Notes: a model not told the origin generated them from the sequence alone. A DNA stretch of 64,000 nt from CBDEFX01 sp965237635 (GCA_965237635.1 CBDEFX010000001.1:62001-126000); one strand, 5' to 3'. Positions 15,973-25,111 are shown, counted from the first letter of the stretch. Made by a program: numbers and translations.

Positions 15973-18358
15973 CCTTTTCGGCGGCCTCCGGTGCGAATGA
16001 CTTGGCCAGAGGATGGTGCTCAAGGAGCTCCCTCACAGCAGCTCGGAGTGCGCCCGTCCCCCGACCGTGAATAATACGGACCGAGCTCAGGCCGTCTCTG
16101 AGCGCCTTGTCCAGAAACTCCTCCACTCTCATCAAGGCTTCTTCAGCACGGGAGCCGCGAATGTCCAACTCCAGAGTTGAGAGGCTGGGCCCGAGGCTGT
16201 ACTGGACATCTGCGCCATCTGGCGATGAGGCCTCCTGCTCCTGCGCGAGTATCAAACGCTGGGCGTCCAGGCGCAGGCGCACGTCACCGACGGCGACTTC
16301 AACCTCGCCGCCCTGAGTGGGGATAGACTGCACGGTGCCCTGTATGTTCAGGCCTCGAATGTCCACGACGTCGCCGGTGGCCAAGGGCCGTCGTTCGAGC
16401 CTGTGGGGCTCTTCACTAGCCCGCTTGTCCAGGGCCGTCATCTCGCTCTTGGCGCCCTCTATCTCGGCTCGGGTCTCTTTGACCTCGGCCTCGCTGACTC
16501 GCCCCGAGGTTTCGCCCCATGAGAGCGACGCGTCGGCACGGCGCAGCTTCTTCTTCACCTGGTCGTACTGCTCCACCAGCTCACCGCGCAGCGTGTGTAA
16601 TATCTCCTCGCGACGAAGCGCGAGGTCGTCTAACTGCGCTTGAAGGTCCTTTGAGGAGGCTTCAGCGCGTGCCTTTTCCTTCTCGGCCTCTTGGAGCGTG
16701 GTCTGCAACTGGTTGCGTTCGTTCTGCAGCTCGCCGAGCCAGTCTTCGAACCGCAGGTACTGTGGCTCCAGTAGGGATCGGGCGTCGTCCATGATCTCTT
16801 CCGACATGCCCATTTGGGCCGCCACGGACATGGCGTAGCTTCTACCGGGGACGCCCAGGGTAAGGCGGTAGGTTGGCCTCAGAGTGTCCGGATCGAGGTT
16901 CACGCTGGCGTTCATCATTCCGGGCGTCGCCTCCGCGTGGGCGGCCACGGTTCGGTGGTGGGTCGTGGCGATCGTCGCGACACCCCTGGATGCCAGGTAG
17001 GCCAGTATCGACTTTGCCAGTGCGGAACCCTCTTCGGGGTCGGTGCTCGTCCCCAGCTCGTCAAGCAGCACCAGGGACTGAGGCGTTGCGTGCGACAGGA
17101 TGTCGATGACGTTGCCCATATGAGAGCCGAAGGTGGAGATAGACTGCTGTATGCTCTGCTGGTCCCCGACGTCGGCATAGACCCCATCGAAAAGTGGTAG
17201 AAAGCTGCCTTCGTCAGCCGGTATGTGGAGGCCCGACTGGTGCATAAGGGCAAGCAGTCCCATAGTCTTCATGGCGACCGTCTTTCCGCCGGTGTTGGGG
17301 CCGGTGATCACGAGGACCGACCATTCCGGGCCGATGCTGACGGTGATAGGGACGGCGTCCTCCAACAATGGGTGCCGTGCGTTCAGCAGGCGCAGCCCGG
17401 ACGGCCCATCGTCGGACGAAACGGCGGCCACGCCTCCTAGCTGGGCGCTATACCGGGCCCTGGCCAGTATGAAGTCAAGCTGTGTCGTCAGCTCAGAGCC
17501 GCGTCTGATATCATCCGCTACTTCTCCGATCGCGAGTGAAAGGTCGCGCAGCACCCTGTTGGTCTCCCTGTTCTCTTCCAGAGCGAGCTCTCTCCAGTCG
17601 TTACAGAGATCGACGGTCGAGAACGGCTCGATGAAGAGCGTGGCGCCCGTATTGGAAGCGTCATGAACGATGCCTGGCACCCGGTGTCGAAGCTCTGTTT
17701 TCACCTGCAAGACGAGCCTGTCACCTCGTATGGATACCACCTGGTCCTGCAGCGCCTCTCGGCCGACACGCGATTGGATGACGCCTTCTAATGCCTCCGC
17801 GGCGTGTTGATACGCCTCCCTGACCTGTTTGCGCAATGGGCCCAGACTGGGCGTCGCGTCGTCTACTACCTCGCCGCGTCTCCCAATGGACGAGTTAATT
17901 CGCTTCTGGACCGCGTGTAGATCGGGGATGCCCTGTGCGATGCGGGCCAGCAACGGTACGGTGTTGCGCACCCTGAGTACCGCAGACCGGGCCCGGCGCT
18001 GGACATCCAGCGATTCGGCTACGGACAGCAGCTCAAGACCTGTGAGGGTCCTATCGAGGCCGGCACGGTCGACGGCCGAGGACGCGTCCTCGGCCGCGTG
18101 GAGATCGACGTCACCGGTCTCTTCAAGGAACGCAAGGCCCTCGGCCGTCTCCCGCTGAAGTCTGTCCACTTCTCCGGCAACGTAGGTTGGCGTCAACCCC
18201 AGCGCAAGCTTGCTCGCAGGGAGAAAGGTGGTGTGGTGGGCTACGCGCTCGCGTATCGCGGGGAAGTCGAGCAGCTCCAGTGATCTGGCGCGTAGTCGGT
18301 CGTCGGCCTCGTCACCAGGGTGTGTGTCGTCGGCCGTCAGCTCGGGCTCTTGTTCCAT
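15938..18358 (-). CDS. mutS2: Endonuclease MutS2 / ribosome-collision factor
   Basis: This complete 806-residue MutS2 has an N-terminal coiled-coil/core region and an ABC-type ATPase with Walker A GPNTGGKTVAMKT, the STFGSHM signature and Walker B LLDELGTSTDPEEG. A long lever helix follows (about residues 515-630, rich in Glu/Lys/Arg), and the C-terminus has a Smr domain with LELDIRG and IIHGRGTGALR. MutS2 suppresses recombination, and in some bacteria it splits collided ribosomes (RqcU role). All catalytic motifs are intact. The start at ATG 18358 is reasonable. It lies directly upstream of, and slightly overlaps, the DUF192 lipoprotein. Confidence 0.96.
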   Translation of the reverse strand: MEQEPELTADDTHPGDEADDRLRARSLELLDFPAIRERVAHHTTFLPASKLALGLTPTYVAGEVDRLQRETAEGLAFLEETGDVDLHAAEDASSAVDRAGLDRTLTGLELLSVAESLDVQRRARSAVLRVRNTVPLLARIAQGIPDLHAVQKRINSSIGRRGEVVDDATPSLGPLRKQVREAYQHAAEALEGVIQSRVGREALQDQVVSIRGDRLVLQVKTELRHRVPGIVHDASNTGATLFIEPFSTVDLCNDWRELALEENRETNRVLRDLSLAIGEVADDIRRGSELTTQLDFILARARYSAQLGGVAAVSSDDGPSGLRLLNARHPLLEDAVPITVSIGPEWSVLVITGPNTGGKTVAMKTMGLLALMHQSGLHIPADEGSFLPLFDGVYADVGDQQSIQQSISTFGSHMGNVIDILSHATPQSLVLLDELGTSTDPEEGSALAKSILAYLASRGVATIATTHHRTVAAHAEATPGMMNASVNLDPDTLRPTYRLTLGVPGRSYAMSVAAQMGMSEEIMDDARSLLEPQYLRFEDWLGELQNERNQLQTTLQEAEKEKARAEASSKDLQAQLDDLALRREEILHTLRGELVEQYDQVKKKLRRADASLSWGETSGRVSEAEVKETRAEIEGAKSEMTALDKRASEEPHRLERRPLATGDVVDIRGLNIQGTVQSIPTQGGEVEVAVGDVRLRLDAQRLILAQEQEASSPDGADVQYSLGPSLSTLELDIRGSRAEEALMRVEEFLDKALRDGLSSVRIIHGRGTGALRAAVRELLEHHPLAKSFAPEAAEKGGDGATVVELV

Positions 18359-18659
18359 GGGCCCTGCACAAGATCAGCCACGCCGGTTAATGCGGCATCT
18401 GGTCGGATGAATACCACCGGGGCAGGGCGCACGCCATGCGCCCCTACATCATACATAGGTGAGGTTTTGAAAAAGTGTCTCATTCTGTCTCATTCTGTCT
18501 CGTTGTGTCTCGTTCAGCTACGGATTTCACCGCCCCGCGGGACAGCGGGGCAAAAGAAATGGGACAGGCCGCTAGGGTCTGTCCCTCAGAACAAGTATAG
18601 CACTGGCGTTTGCGATTGTCGAGAGGTGGAGACTACTCGAACCAGAACGTTTCAGGACC
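18359..18659. other. Gene-free stretch with tandem and palindromic repeats
   Basis: No gene is recognised here. It holds a GC-rich palindrome (GGGCGCACGCCATGCGCCC at about 18425-18443), a four-unit 10-bp tandem repeat of TCTCATTCTG type (18478-18517), and a hairpin GGGACAG...CTGTCCC (18561-18585). Confidence 0.6.
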
Positions 18660-19238
18660 TCAGCCTGAAGACCCGGTCCGTCTCTTCGGCTTCGACATCC
18701 GCGGCTTGGTGCCGACGCGTCCCTCGACCGGTGCCAGCGGAAGCTTCACCCTCACCTGCCGCTGCCTCTTCTGGTCGCGACCCCGTGCTACGTTGACCGA
18801 CGCCACGAGTCTCCACTTGAATGTCCAGGAGCTCTGAGCGTCGCCTTGAAGCGCCATGGCCTCTTCGAAATGCGGAGGCGGTGTCGGCTGGACCAATAGC
18901 CTGGCCGCACGTATGGTCGGAGCGCCACCCCTTAGCCGGCCCGCCTCCAGGAGCGAGACCGTGCTGTGCACTAGCCTCTCCTTACGGTCCGTCGCCACGT
19001 TACGTGTGCCTGGGGCTACGCTGCTTCGGCTCCTGGTGGCCAAAATCGACCTGGCCGAAATCAACGTTGCTCCCCTTTGGCTGTAGCGTTCCTCGCACAC
19101 GAGGTCAACGCGGCCCCCTCTCAAGTTCACGTCGCCGTTGGGGGTCAGGGAGACCTGGATGTTAATCGTGTCGCCAAGCTCGTAGTCTCGATCCTCGAAT
19201 TCGAGACCTAGCTCCAGTGGCTTGAGTTTGTAGACCAT
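18660..19238 (-). CDS. Arrestin-like/Spo0M-like hypothetical protein
   Basis: This 192-residue protein opens MVYKLKPLELGLEFEDRDYE, then ELGDTINIQVSLTP and GGRVDLVCEERY. This resembles the N-terminal beta-sandwich of arrestin-fold proteins (Spo0M-like), where a 'ExGDxI' turn and a 'v.l.c.e.y' strand are common. The second half is basic and ends with a Lys/Arg-rich tail (KPKRRTGSSG). No enzymatic motif is present. It may be a scaffold or adaptor; the role is unknown. A remnant of a kelch-type gene follows downstream on the same strand. Confidence 0.6.
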   Translation of the reverse strand: MVYKLKPLELGLEFEDRDYELGDTINIQVSLTPNGDVNLRGGRVDLVCEERYSQRGATLISARSILATRSRSSVAPGTRNVATDRKERLVHSTVSLLEAGRLRGGAPTIRAARLLVQPTPPPHFEEAMALQGDAQSSWTFKWRLVASVNVARGRDQKRQRQVRVKLPLAPVEGRVGTKPRMSKPKRRTGSSG

Positions 19239-19412
19239 TGCTCTCCCTCCACTGAATTAAGATGCCTGCCAGCTAGGACAGCCTATCGCGCCGCCTCCGT
19301 AGACTGCGTCCAGGTATCGACTACCGGATCGTAGACCTCCGCCGAAGCGGTCGGGAACAGCTGACCTTGGGAGGGCCTCGTTCCGCCCACGACCAGCACC
19401 CTCCCGTCCTTA

Positions 19413-21021
19413 GCCCGAATCCACCGAAGGACACCGATGGACGGCGTGAGGAAAGCGGAAGGGGGGTGAGGGAGCTACAGGGGAAATAGCCTGGGTTCCA
19501 TTTGGGGTAGGGAGGTCGGCGGACGGTCTTCATCGCCGCACAGGGGCCCCTATGGCCGTCTGCGGGAGCTGCGATGCGCGGGATGGCGAGAGAATACGCA
19601 GCAGGGAACTCTCTCGGACCGGGCTGGCACGAGTCTGCGGGGATCTTCGGTTGTCCGGTGGGTGGGTCGGTCGCCGACGGTGCCGTCAGGCCGGGAGTGG
19701 AATGGCTCGCAGCCGGGTCAAGGCACGGCTGAACTTCTCAGCCCAAGGCCAGCGATCCGGAAGATGCAGGGTCAACCGGCGTGCCGAGCGGGTGAGCCGT
19801 CCGGCCAGGGAGAAGAACCGCCGCCGGAGGGTCTTGGTGGTGGCTATCCGCTCTCCCAGACCGATCCGCGCCGTCCAGCGGGCCAGGTTGTGGGCCATCG
19901 TCTGGACGGCCAGCCAGGCGCCGTTGGCGGCGAAGCGGCCCGAGGGGAGATGGTTCAGCCCGACGCCGTACTTGAGGTCGCGTATGGCATTCTCGATCTC
20001 GGCGTGGCGGCGATGGTCAGCCTCCAGTTCGAGCAACTCCCCGTCCCGGTCGGTGATGAAGCCATGATAGCTGTATTTGGCGAAGAGGGCCAGTTGGGAA
20101 CCGGGCGTCGGCTTCACCCGCCGGACGATGAGCCGTACCGGCGCGGCGTCCGCCTCGGCCTGGAAGGGGGTGCAGGTGGTCTCGGCCACATCGGCGGCAC
20201 CGTCCATCCAGTAAGGAATCGGCGTCCAGGCATCTTCGGGTATCGCCTCGATGAGATTGTGCAGGCATGGAGTAGCGGACATTGATCCGGCAGCAGACGG
20301 CGACCACGGCGTGGGTATAGAAGCCGCTGTCGGCACGCATGGTGAGTTGCCCGCTGGCCCCGCCGTAGCGAACCCGGCGGCGACGGCCAACAGCGGGTGA
20401 TAGCCCCGCTTGCCGGTATAGCCGTGGTGGCGGGCGCCCTCCTTGGCCAGTCCGTAGGTCTCGCAGATGGTGGAGTCCAGGTCAATGGTCAGGGGCCCGT
20501 CGCCGGGTCCCGCCCCGGCCTGCCAAGCCCGGGCCAGCAACTCGCGGCTCACCCGGTCGAGTTGACGGACGTGGCCCCACCGGAAGCTGCGCAGGAAGGT
20601 GCCCAGGGTGGATGGCGCCTTGACCGTGCCGCCCAGGGTGCAGGCCGTCCCCCCGGTGCGCAACACATCGGCGTCGTCAATGCAGTCGCCCCCAGCCAGC
20701 GCAGACGCCACCAGCGTCATCATCTTGTCGCTCGTGTTCGCCCGCCCCGGGGCATCGCCCAGGTCGAGGCGCTGCCGGACGAGTTCGGGCAGGCCGAGGT
20801 GCCGCGCCAGGGTGGCCGGAAGGAGCAGCCCGGCATTGGCCACCAAACGGCGGTCGTCGAAGGTGATTTGGATCCGGTCGGGGTGGTTGCGTGGCAGCAT
20901 CTACTGGGTGCTCCTTTTCCGGGGCCGTTTTTTTGCTACAAAACCATTATCCCAGAAGCACAGGAGCACCTTCTTGCCGCCTCAGGACGCTAACCCGACG
21001 CCCTCCTTCGGTGGATTCGGG
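19413..21021 (-). mobile_element. IS1380-family element, copy A
   Basis: The ends carry an 18-bp inverted repeat beginning CCCGAATCCACCGAAGGA, and 4-bp direct repeats CTTA flank the element (19409-19412 and 21022-21025). It is 1609 bp, about 110 bp shorter than copies B and C, owing to deletions within the transposase gene. It lies at the left edge of the modification island. Confidence 0.88.
19686..20900 (-). CDS. IS1380 family transposase, copy A (internally rearranged)
   Basis: This 404-residue ORF has the IS1380 start ...ITFDDRRLVANAGLLLPATL, the region STLGTFLRSFRWGHVRQLDRV, a D-x-D core ...TIDLDSTICETYGL and the C-terminal EIENAIRDLKYGVGLNHLP. Compared with copies B and C, the centre (about nt 20265-20400) lacks two blocks and the remainder is read in a shifted frame: the expected RADSGFYTH lies in another frame. 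The middle catalytic Asp region is therefore lost, and the protein is probably inactive although the ORF is open end to end. Confidence 0.8.
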   Translation of the reverse strand: MLPRNHPDRIQITFDDRRLVANAGLLLPATLARHLGLPELVRQRLDLGDAPGRANTSDKMMTLVASALAGGDCIDDADVLRTGGTACTLGGTVKAPSTLGTFLRSFRWGHVRQLDRVSRELLARAWQAGAGPGDGPLTIDLDSTICETYGLAKEGARHHGYTGKRGYHPLLAVAAGFATAGPAGNSPCVPTAASIPTPWSPSAAGSMSATPCLHNLIEAIPEDAWTPIPYWMDGAADVAETTCTPFQAEADAAPVRLIVRRVKPTPGSQLALFAKYSYHGFITDRDGELLELEADHRRHAEIENAIRDLKYGVGLNHLPSGRFAANGAWLAVQTMAHNLARWTARIGLGERIATTKTLRRRFFSLAGRLTRSARRLTLHLPDRWPWAEKFSRALTRLRAIPLPA

Positions 21022-21056
21022 CTTAAGAAGCGTTGCCGTATGCTCATCGCGGGATT

Positions 21057-21653
21057 CTATCGTACTGGCAGGGGAGCACCAGAATAACCGCCCTCCTGAA
21101 GACTTCTGAGCCACTCGACGAACTGAACGATAGTTCCTCCTGAGAAGCTATTGCGGTGTCCAATTCCCGCATGAACGATGTTCGTCCCACCGAATGTAGG
21201 GATCTTCTGTCCCTGACCGCCGAAATAGACGAAGTCGTCACTGACGAGAACGCGGTTCACGGACGTATCGCGGCGGACGTTGTGAATATTGAGCGCGCCA
21301 TCATGCAAGCTGTGGTGCGAGTCGGCCTGAAGCCATGAGCCACTGATCTCGTCCCACTGGTATATGTTGTCTCCAAAGGCTCGCATCTTGCTCGCGTGTA
21401 GGTTGGGACGCTTGTTGTTGAAACGAGGGTCATTCCAATAGTCATTAAACGACACGGCCTCACTGACCCGCATGGCATAGACAAGGTGTCCGTCTCGCTG
21501 CCTAGTTTTTGAACCCGTGCCAACCACCCAGTCTCCAATCGTGGCTGCTTGCCTGATTTTTGGCTTACAGGTAGCTAGTGTGCACAAGCCGTAGAAGGGA
21601 TTCGGAGCGAATCCAAAATCCCTGGCTACTACGTATGAGTGCAGTCTCGTCAC
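21057..21653 (-). CDS. Nmad2-like putative nucleotide-modification protein
   Basis: This protein has about 198 residues from GTG 21653, which lies 8 nt after the TIR gene stop; an in-frame ATG at 21725 would overlap that gene. The sequence HSYVVARDFGFAPNPFYGLC, TLATCKPKIR and GDWVVGTGSK matches what I know of the Nmad2 domain (nucleotide modification associated domain 2), found in islands for DNA or nucleotide modification. A C-terminal region contains IVHAGIGHR. The biochemical activity of the family is not known to me. It is the last gene of the operon and ends against a kelch-gene remnant. Confidence 0.72.
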   Translation of the reverse strand: MTRLHSYVVARDFGFAPNPFYGLCTLATCKPKIRQAATIGDWVVGTGSKTRQRDGHLVYAMRVSEAVSFNDYWNDPRFNNKRPNLHASKMRAFGDNIYQWDEISGSWLQADSHHSLHDGALNIHNVRRDTSVNRVLVSDDFVYFGGQGQKIPTFGGTNIVHAGIGHRNSFSGGTIVQFVEWLRSLQEGGYSGAPLPVR

Positions 21654-21661
21654 TGGGGAGT

Positions 21662-22138
21662 CTATCCACAGGAGTGTCTCGGGATAGGCCGACGATCCCG
21701 GCTGGATCCATCCTGGTTGAACCAACCATCAGAGTCGCCGTTTATGGTATCAATGATGCTCTCACCATGCCAACCAACAATTGCGTCACCATATCGGTCA
21801 AGTGCCTCTGGCAGTTCACAGTCCTTGGAACCCCATTCCCATACGCCTACAATCCTCTTCCCAAGTTTGTGGGCCTGCTCGATTTCCCAGTCCACCCAAT
21901 CGCTATCCTTAGTGTCTGGGGACACATACACGACGAGCACACCGGCCCACCTGATATGAGGTGCCAGTATCTGGCTCTTGATGTAGTCCGGGTTGCTGGC
22001 TGCGTTCGGTTTGTCCGAAGTAATGGATGAGTCACGCAATGTCATGCCATGCTTCTGGGTTAAGTCCTTAATGCGAGTAAGGCCCTCATCATCCTCATGT
22101 ATGTGACTGATAAAGACATTCCGCGTATCGTCCTCCAT
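21662..22138 (-). CDS. TIR-like domain protein (ThsB/DUF1863-like)
   Basis: This 158-residue protein begins MEDDTRNVFISHIHEDDEG, the 'V-F-I-S-H' strand of TIR-fold proteins. It continues with LVVYVSPDTKDSDWVDWEIEQAHKLGKRIVGVW, in which the Glu of WEIEQA sits where TIR NADases carry the catalytic glutamate. The layout resembles the stand-alone TIR-like proteins of Thoeris-type defence (MTH538/DUF1863 type). Such proteins either make a signal nucleotide or degrade NAD+. It starts 3 bp after the TS-like gene and ends 8 bp before Nmad2, so it is an integral operon member. Enzyme activity is inferred, not shown. Confidence 0.75.
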   Translation of the reverse strand: MEDDTRNVFISHIHEDDEGLTRIKDLTQKHGMTLRDSSITSDKPNAASNPDYIKSQILAPHIRWAGVLVVYVSPDTKDSDWVDWEIEQAHKLGKRIVGVWEWGSKDCELPEALDRYGDAIVGWHGESIIDTINGDSDGWFNQDGSSRDRRPIPRHSCG

Positions 22139-22141
22139 CGT

Positions 22142-23219
22142 CTACCACTCCTTTCCCAGACGTTGTCGACGTCTACTAGCTTGACTAGGGCTGTCACTGG
22201 ATCTACTCGTCTGCCTCTGTCTGCTCGAGCACCATCTGGACCAAAGCTGTTGATAAACGGGATTGGTGCAGCGAGACATGATGCGGGCTGCGGAGTCCGT
22301 CAGCCCACGGCGGCGTAGAGCTTCTGCCGTGAGGACCGCCGCCATGTTCCTGTAAGCCTGGGGTGCGCTGTCCCAGGAGGCCAACCCTTCGAGCGTATCC
22401 GGATCGGCCTTCGGGTCGATCATTTGCTCAACGCGGCTCTCCAGCTCCTTGAATACCCGATCTGACACCTGCCTAGTCAGGGTCAGGCAGTCGTCATTCG
22501 GCGAAACACTCGGCAGACCCCTTGAAGCCATCACGTTCTCCCAGCGACGGTCGTACACGTGCAGGCTGTCGCTTATCTGGGTGTACGAACCGCACTCGAC
22601 TCCCAGCCACCCTGCCAGTATCTCCTGCATGGCTGTGAATTGAACAAAGTTGTGAGGAACTCCCAGGAACATGTCATTGCTGCGGATGACCTGAAGCCAC
22701 TCCAGCTTTCCGTCACGAAGCTTCGGCATCGCAACTACGTTGCACGGGGTGTCACAATCAGCTGGAGTCCCGTCATATGCAGGCAGGTCTAGTCGGGAAT
22801 CCCAAATCTGCAGAACCACCTGCCTCGTGTTCGGATCGTGTTCAAGTACCTGGTAGGCCCGCTCAAGCTGGTCGATGCCAAGGTGGTGACGCAGGCGATT
22901 AGCCATAGGCTCCATGAAGCTCCGGGCCGGGCCCAACGAAGTCGTGATACCGGCTGTTCCAATATTCCAAGAATGCCAGGTCACGTCGTCCGGTCATAAT
23001 CCAGACGACCTCCGCCAACGCAAAGGCCAAGTTCAACGGTGGCTCCCTGGAAACGACCCACCGCTGGCGCGGGTCTGCGATTGAGATTGCGACATGAAGA
23101 ATTTCTCTGGTCGGACCTCCTCTGCTGCTTTGGCTGCCCACCCCTTCCGACCGTCGAAATGCGTCAGCCGCCTGCTGCCACACGTCATCGGCCGATTGCC
23201 CCTGAAAGGCCGAAATCAC
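22142..23219 (-). pseudogene. Thymidylate synthase/dUMP hydroxymethylase-like protein with a 1-nt frameshift
   Basis: Two overlapping frames make one TS-fold protein. From GTG 23219 (overlapping the kinase stop as GTGA) the first frame reads ...AFALAEVVWIMTGRRD and ...ELHGAYG, then hits TAA at 22901-22899. Removing one base there gives the TS motif GAYGYRLR and continues with CDTPCNVVAMPKLRDGKL (catalytic Cys), VIRSNDMFLGVPHNF and SLHVYDR. These are TS/hydroxymethylase motifs of the divergent group seen in base-modification islands. It would add a methyl or hydroxymethyl group at C5 of dUMP. The frameshift is either decay, an assembly error, or programmed +1 shifting at GGC-TAA; I cannot distinguish these. 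Confidence 0.78.
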
Positions 23220-24913
23220 TCTGACCCTCCTTGAAGAGGAAGCAGATGGTTAATGCCCCACTTGGGAGGGTACCAATACCCTATGGGTTTCGGTGAGGGA
23301 CGATACAGCTGCTTGATACGAGTGCGCTTGCTGAGCCCCTTGATCTCTGGATGTTTCACACGCGCGTACTTTGACACCTCGCAGAAGAGGTTTTGGCAGT
23401 CAATAAGCTGTAGCCGCCGCCCTCCCAGCGTACGGAACTTCAGTCCCAGCCTCTCGAACTCACGCTCTTGGCTCTCCGTAACCAATTTGATGATATCGGC
23501 ATCGTTCAGGCCGCTCTGATCTGTGAAACACTTGCGAATGCCATCCAGGGCTCCTGGCCCGGGCACAACGAACTCCATCTCGGAGAAATCGGTAAATTCG
23601 CTGTAGTTGAGGTCCGTAGCGAACTGATAAGCAAGGAAGTTACCTATGGTCGGGTATGACCGGAGCACATCGAAGGCCTCGGCCATGGTCGACGCCTCAG
23701 TGATCCTTTGCGGCACCTCATCCTCCATCATCCGTTCCAGTAGCATCAGGTGATTGCGATGCTTCTGAGATTGGCCGAACGAACTCCTGCCTGACGGCAT
23801 CATGTAGGCCGCCGAGTAGATTCTTGTGCCGGCCGCAAGAGCCTCCGTCAGCACACGGTCGTACTTCTGGAAGGAGTAGTCGGCATGACTGATCGTCGTC
23901 AGCTGACCGCGCAACATCTCCCACGTATCGATTTTGTTGAAAAGCTTGAAGAGGATGGTGCGGAAGAACACTTCCTCCGGCGACGGGTCCCCATCGTATA
24001 TAACGTGCCTGATGAGGTACTGGCTCACGCGATCCGATGCCCGATAGGCATTGGTGAACTTATGCTTGGCGAGGATAGGGTCGGTCGTCCACGGAGCGGG
24101 AAGTCCTTCGAGCTTGCGGAAGAACACCTCCTGACGCTCGACAGCAAAGCGCCAGTAGCTCTCATACACGACCGTGGTTCCAGCCGACGCTAGCGTTGTG
24201 AAGGCCGATGTAGCCTTTGTGGGAGGAGGGAGAAGGGGCAACTGGTCACTAGGTCCCCGCAGCGGGCTGGCCAAGTCGGCAGGAGCGTCATGTCGCACGT
24301 CAGGAATTAGGCCTTGGAGACAGGCGAGTAGCTGACTGAGAGAGTCTTCCACCGCTGAATCATTCTGTATTCGGTGGATAGGGTACTGGCCCTTCTCGTT
24401 GTCTGAAAGTATCTGGTAGCCCTCTCGCAGCGGTGTGCAGTCCTCACCATCAAATGCCTCCCCGGACCGGTCGACCAAGAAGAGGGCATCGGGCTTGATG
24501 CCACGCCAATGTAGACGCTCTGCCTGAATCAAGGCGTCCAAAGTGGGGCTCTCGACCGACGCTGCCCGACCGTAGACCCAGGTCGACCACCAAAAGCGGT
24601 CGAGGATCACCCAACGACCTTCACGGAGCGCCGGTAGGATACGCTGTTCTATCTCATCCAGATGTGCGGCGATGTGTAGGGCTTGCAGGCTCGTGCCTGT
24701 TATCGCCTTTAGCCCATACGAAGCCGGGGCGTGATGCACGTCATAGACCAGTCGGCCAACGGTCCCCTCATCCTTACCTGGAAACGATAGGTGGTCGCAT
24801 ATGAGGCCCATTGCCTTGAGCTTGTCGGCGAGGGCTCGTGAAAGCGTGGACTTTCCGACGCCGTCAGGTCCCTCAAAGACGATTAGCCTTCTTGAATTCA
24901 TCACCTCAGGCAT
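23216..24913 (-). CDS. Thymidylate-kinase-like domain fused to HMUDK-type helical domain
   Basis: This protein has about 565 residues from ATG 24913 (another ATG lies at 24901). The N-terminal ~220 residues are a thymidylate kinase: P-loop FEGPDGVGKST, ILDRFWWSTWVYGR and a nucleotide-binding lid. The C-terminal ~330 residues contain KHKFTNAYRASDRVSQYLIR, VFFRTILFKLFNKIDTWEML and YPTIGNFLAYQFATDLNYS. This matches the alpha-helical domain of 5-hydroxymethyl-dU DNA kinase / thymine-hypermodification proteins. A plausible job is phosphorylation of a modified pyrimidine nucleotide or base followed by a transfer step. The TS-like gene overlaps its 3' end. The C-terminal domain assignment rests on motif memory and should be confirmed. 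Confidence 0.75.
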   Translation of the reverse strand: MPEVMNSRRLIVFEGPDGVGKSTLSRALADKLKAMGLICDHLSFPGKDEGTVGRLVYDVHHAPASYGLKAITGTSLQALHIAAHLDEIEQRILPALREGRWVILDRFWWSTWVYGRAASVESPTLDALIQAERLHWRGIKPDALFLVDRSGEAFDGEDCTPLREGYQILSDNEKGQYPIHRIQNDSAVEDSLSQLLACLQGLIPDVRHDAPADLASPLRGPSDQLPLLPPPTKATSAFTTLASAGTTVVYESYWRFAVERQEVFFRKLEGLPAPWTTDPILAKHKFTNAYRASDRVSQYLIRHVIYDGDPSPEEVFFRTILFKLFNKIDTWEMLRGQLTTISHADYSFQKYDRVLTEALAAGTRIYSAAYMMPSGRSSFGQSQKHRNHLMLLERMMEDEVPQRITEASTMAEAFDVLRSYPTIGNFLAYQFATDLNYSEFTDFSEMEFVVPGPGALDGIRKCFTDQSGLNDADIIKLVTESQEREFERLGLKFRTLGGRRLQLIDCQNLFCEVSKYARVKHPEIKGLSKRTRIKQLYRPSPKPIGYWYPPKWGINHLLPLQGGSE

Positions 24914-25109
24914 GCACGCTCTCCCTTGAATCAGTTCCTGCCTGATCCTCAAAGTCCAATAGGTCCGACTCCACCCGGCGGGCCGGTCTAGCCGAGTCCC
25001 TCTTGGCTTTGCGCTGAGTTCCTACCTGCAGGGCGACTCCGGTGAGGTTTGCGATACAGAAGGAGGAGTTGCCTAACTCGACAGCACACCACCCGACTCG
25101 CCCCGGCAC
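24906..25109 (-). CDS. Small unknown ORF between E1 and kinase genes
   Basis: A 67-residue ORF starts at GTG 25109, 2 nt after the E1-like gene, and ends overlapping the first kinase start. The product is MPGRVGWCAVELGNSSFC... with a hydrophobic middle and a charged tail. Tight packing argues it is translated. It has no C-terminal Gly-Gly, so it is not an obvious ubiquitin-like partner for the E1. No family is recognised. Confidence 0.4.
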   Translation of the reverse strand: MPGRVGWCAVELGNSSFCIANLTGVALQVGTQRKAKRDSARPARRVESDLLDFEDQAGTDSRESVHA

Positions 25110-25111
25110 AG

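Larger units (their letters stand above)
19283..21056 (-). pseudogene. Kelch-repeat gene remnant split by IS1380
   Basis: Two pieces flank the IS1380 copy. Piece one (21056 down to 21022) reads ...DEHTATLLK. Piece two (19408 down to 19283) reads DGRVLVVGG...SAEVYDPVVDTWTQSTEAAR and ends in TAG. Joined across the 4-bp duplication CTTA they give one kelch/galactose-oxidase-like repeat (HTATLLKDGRVLVVGG...AEVYDP...TW). The upstream part of the gene is missing: the remnant abuts the stop codon of the Nmad2 gene. The kelch gene was therefore already cut by the modification island before the IS entered. Confidence 0.72.

Noticed and set aside
20397..20993. Plus-strand ORFs inside the IS1380 copies (also near 33794 and 48842)
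   Set aside because: They are high-GC shadows of the minus-strand transposase and repeat in each IS copy.
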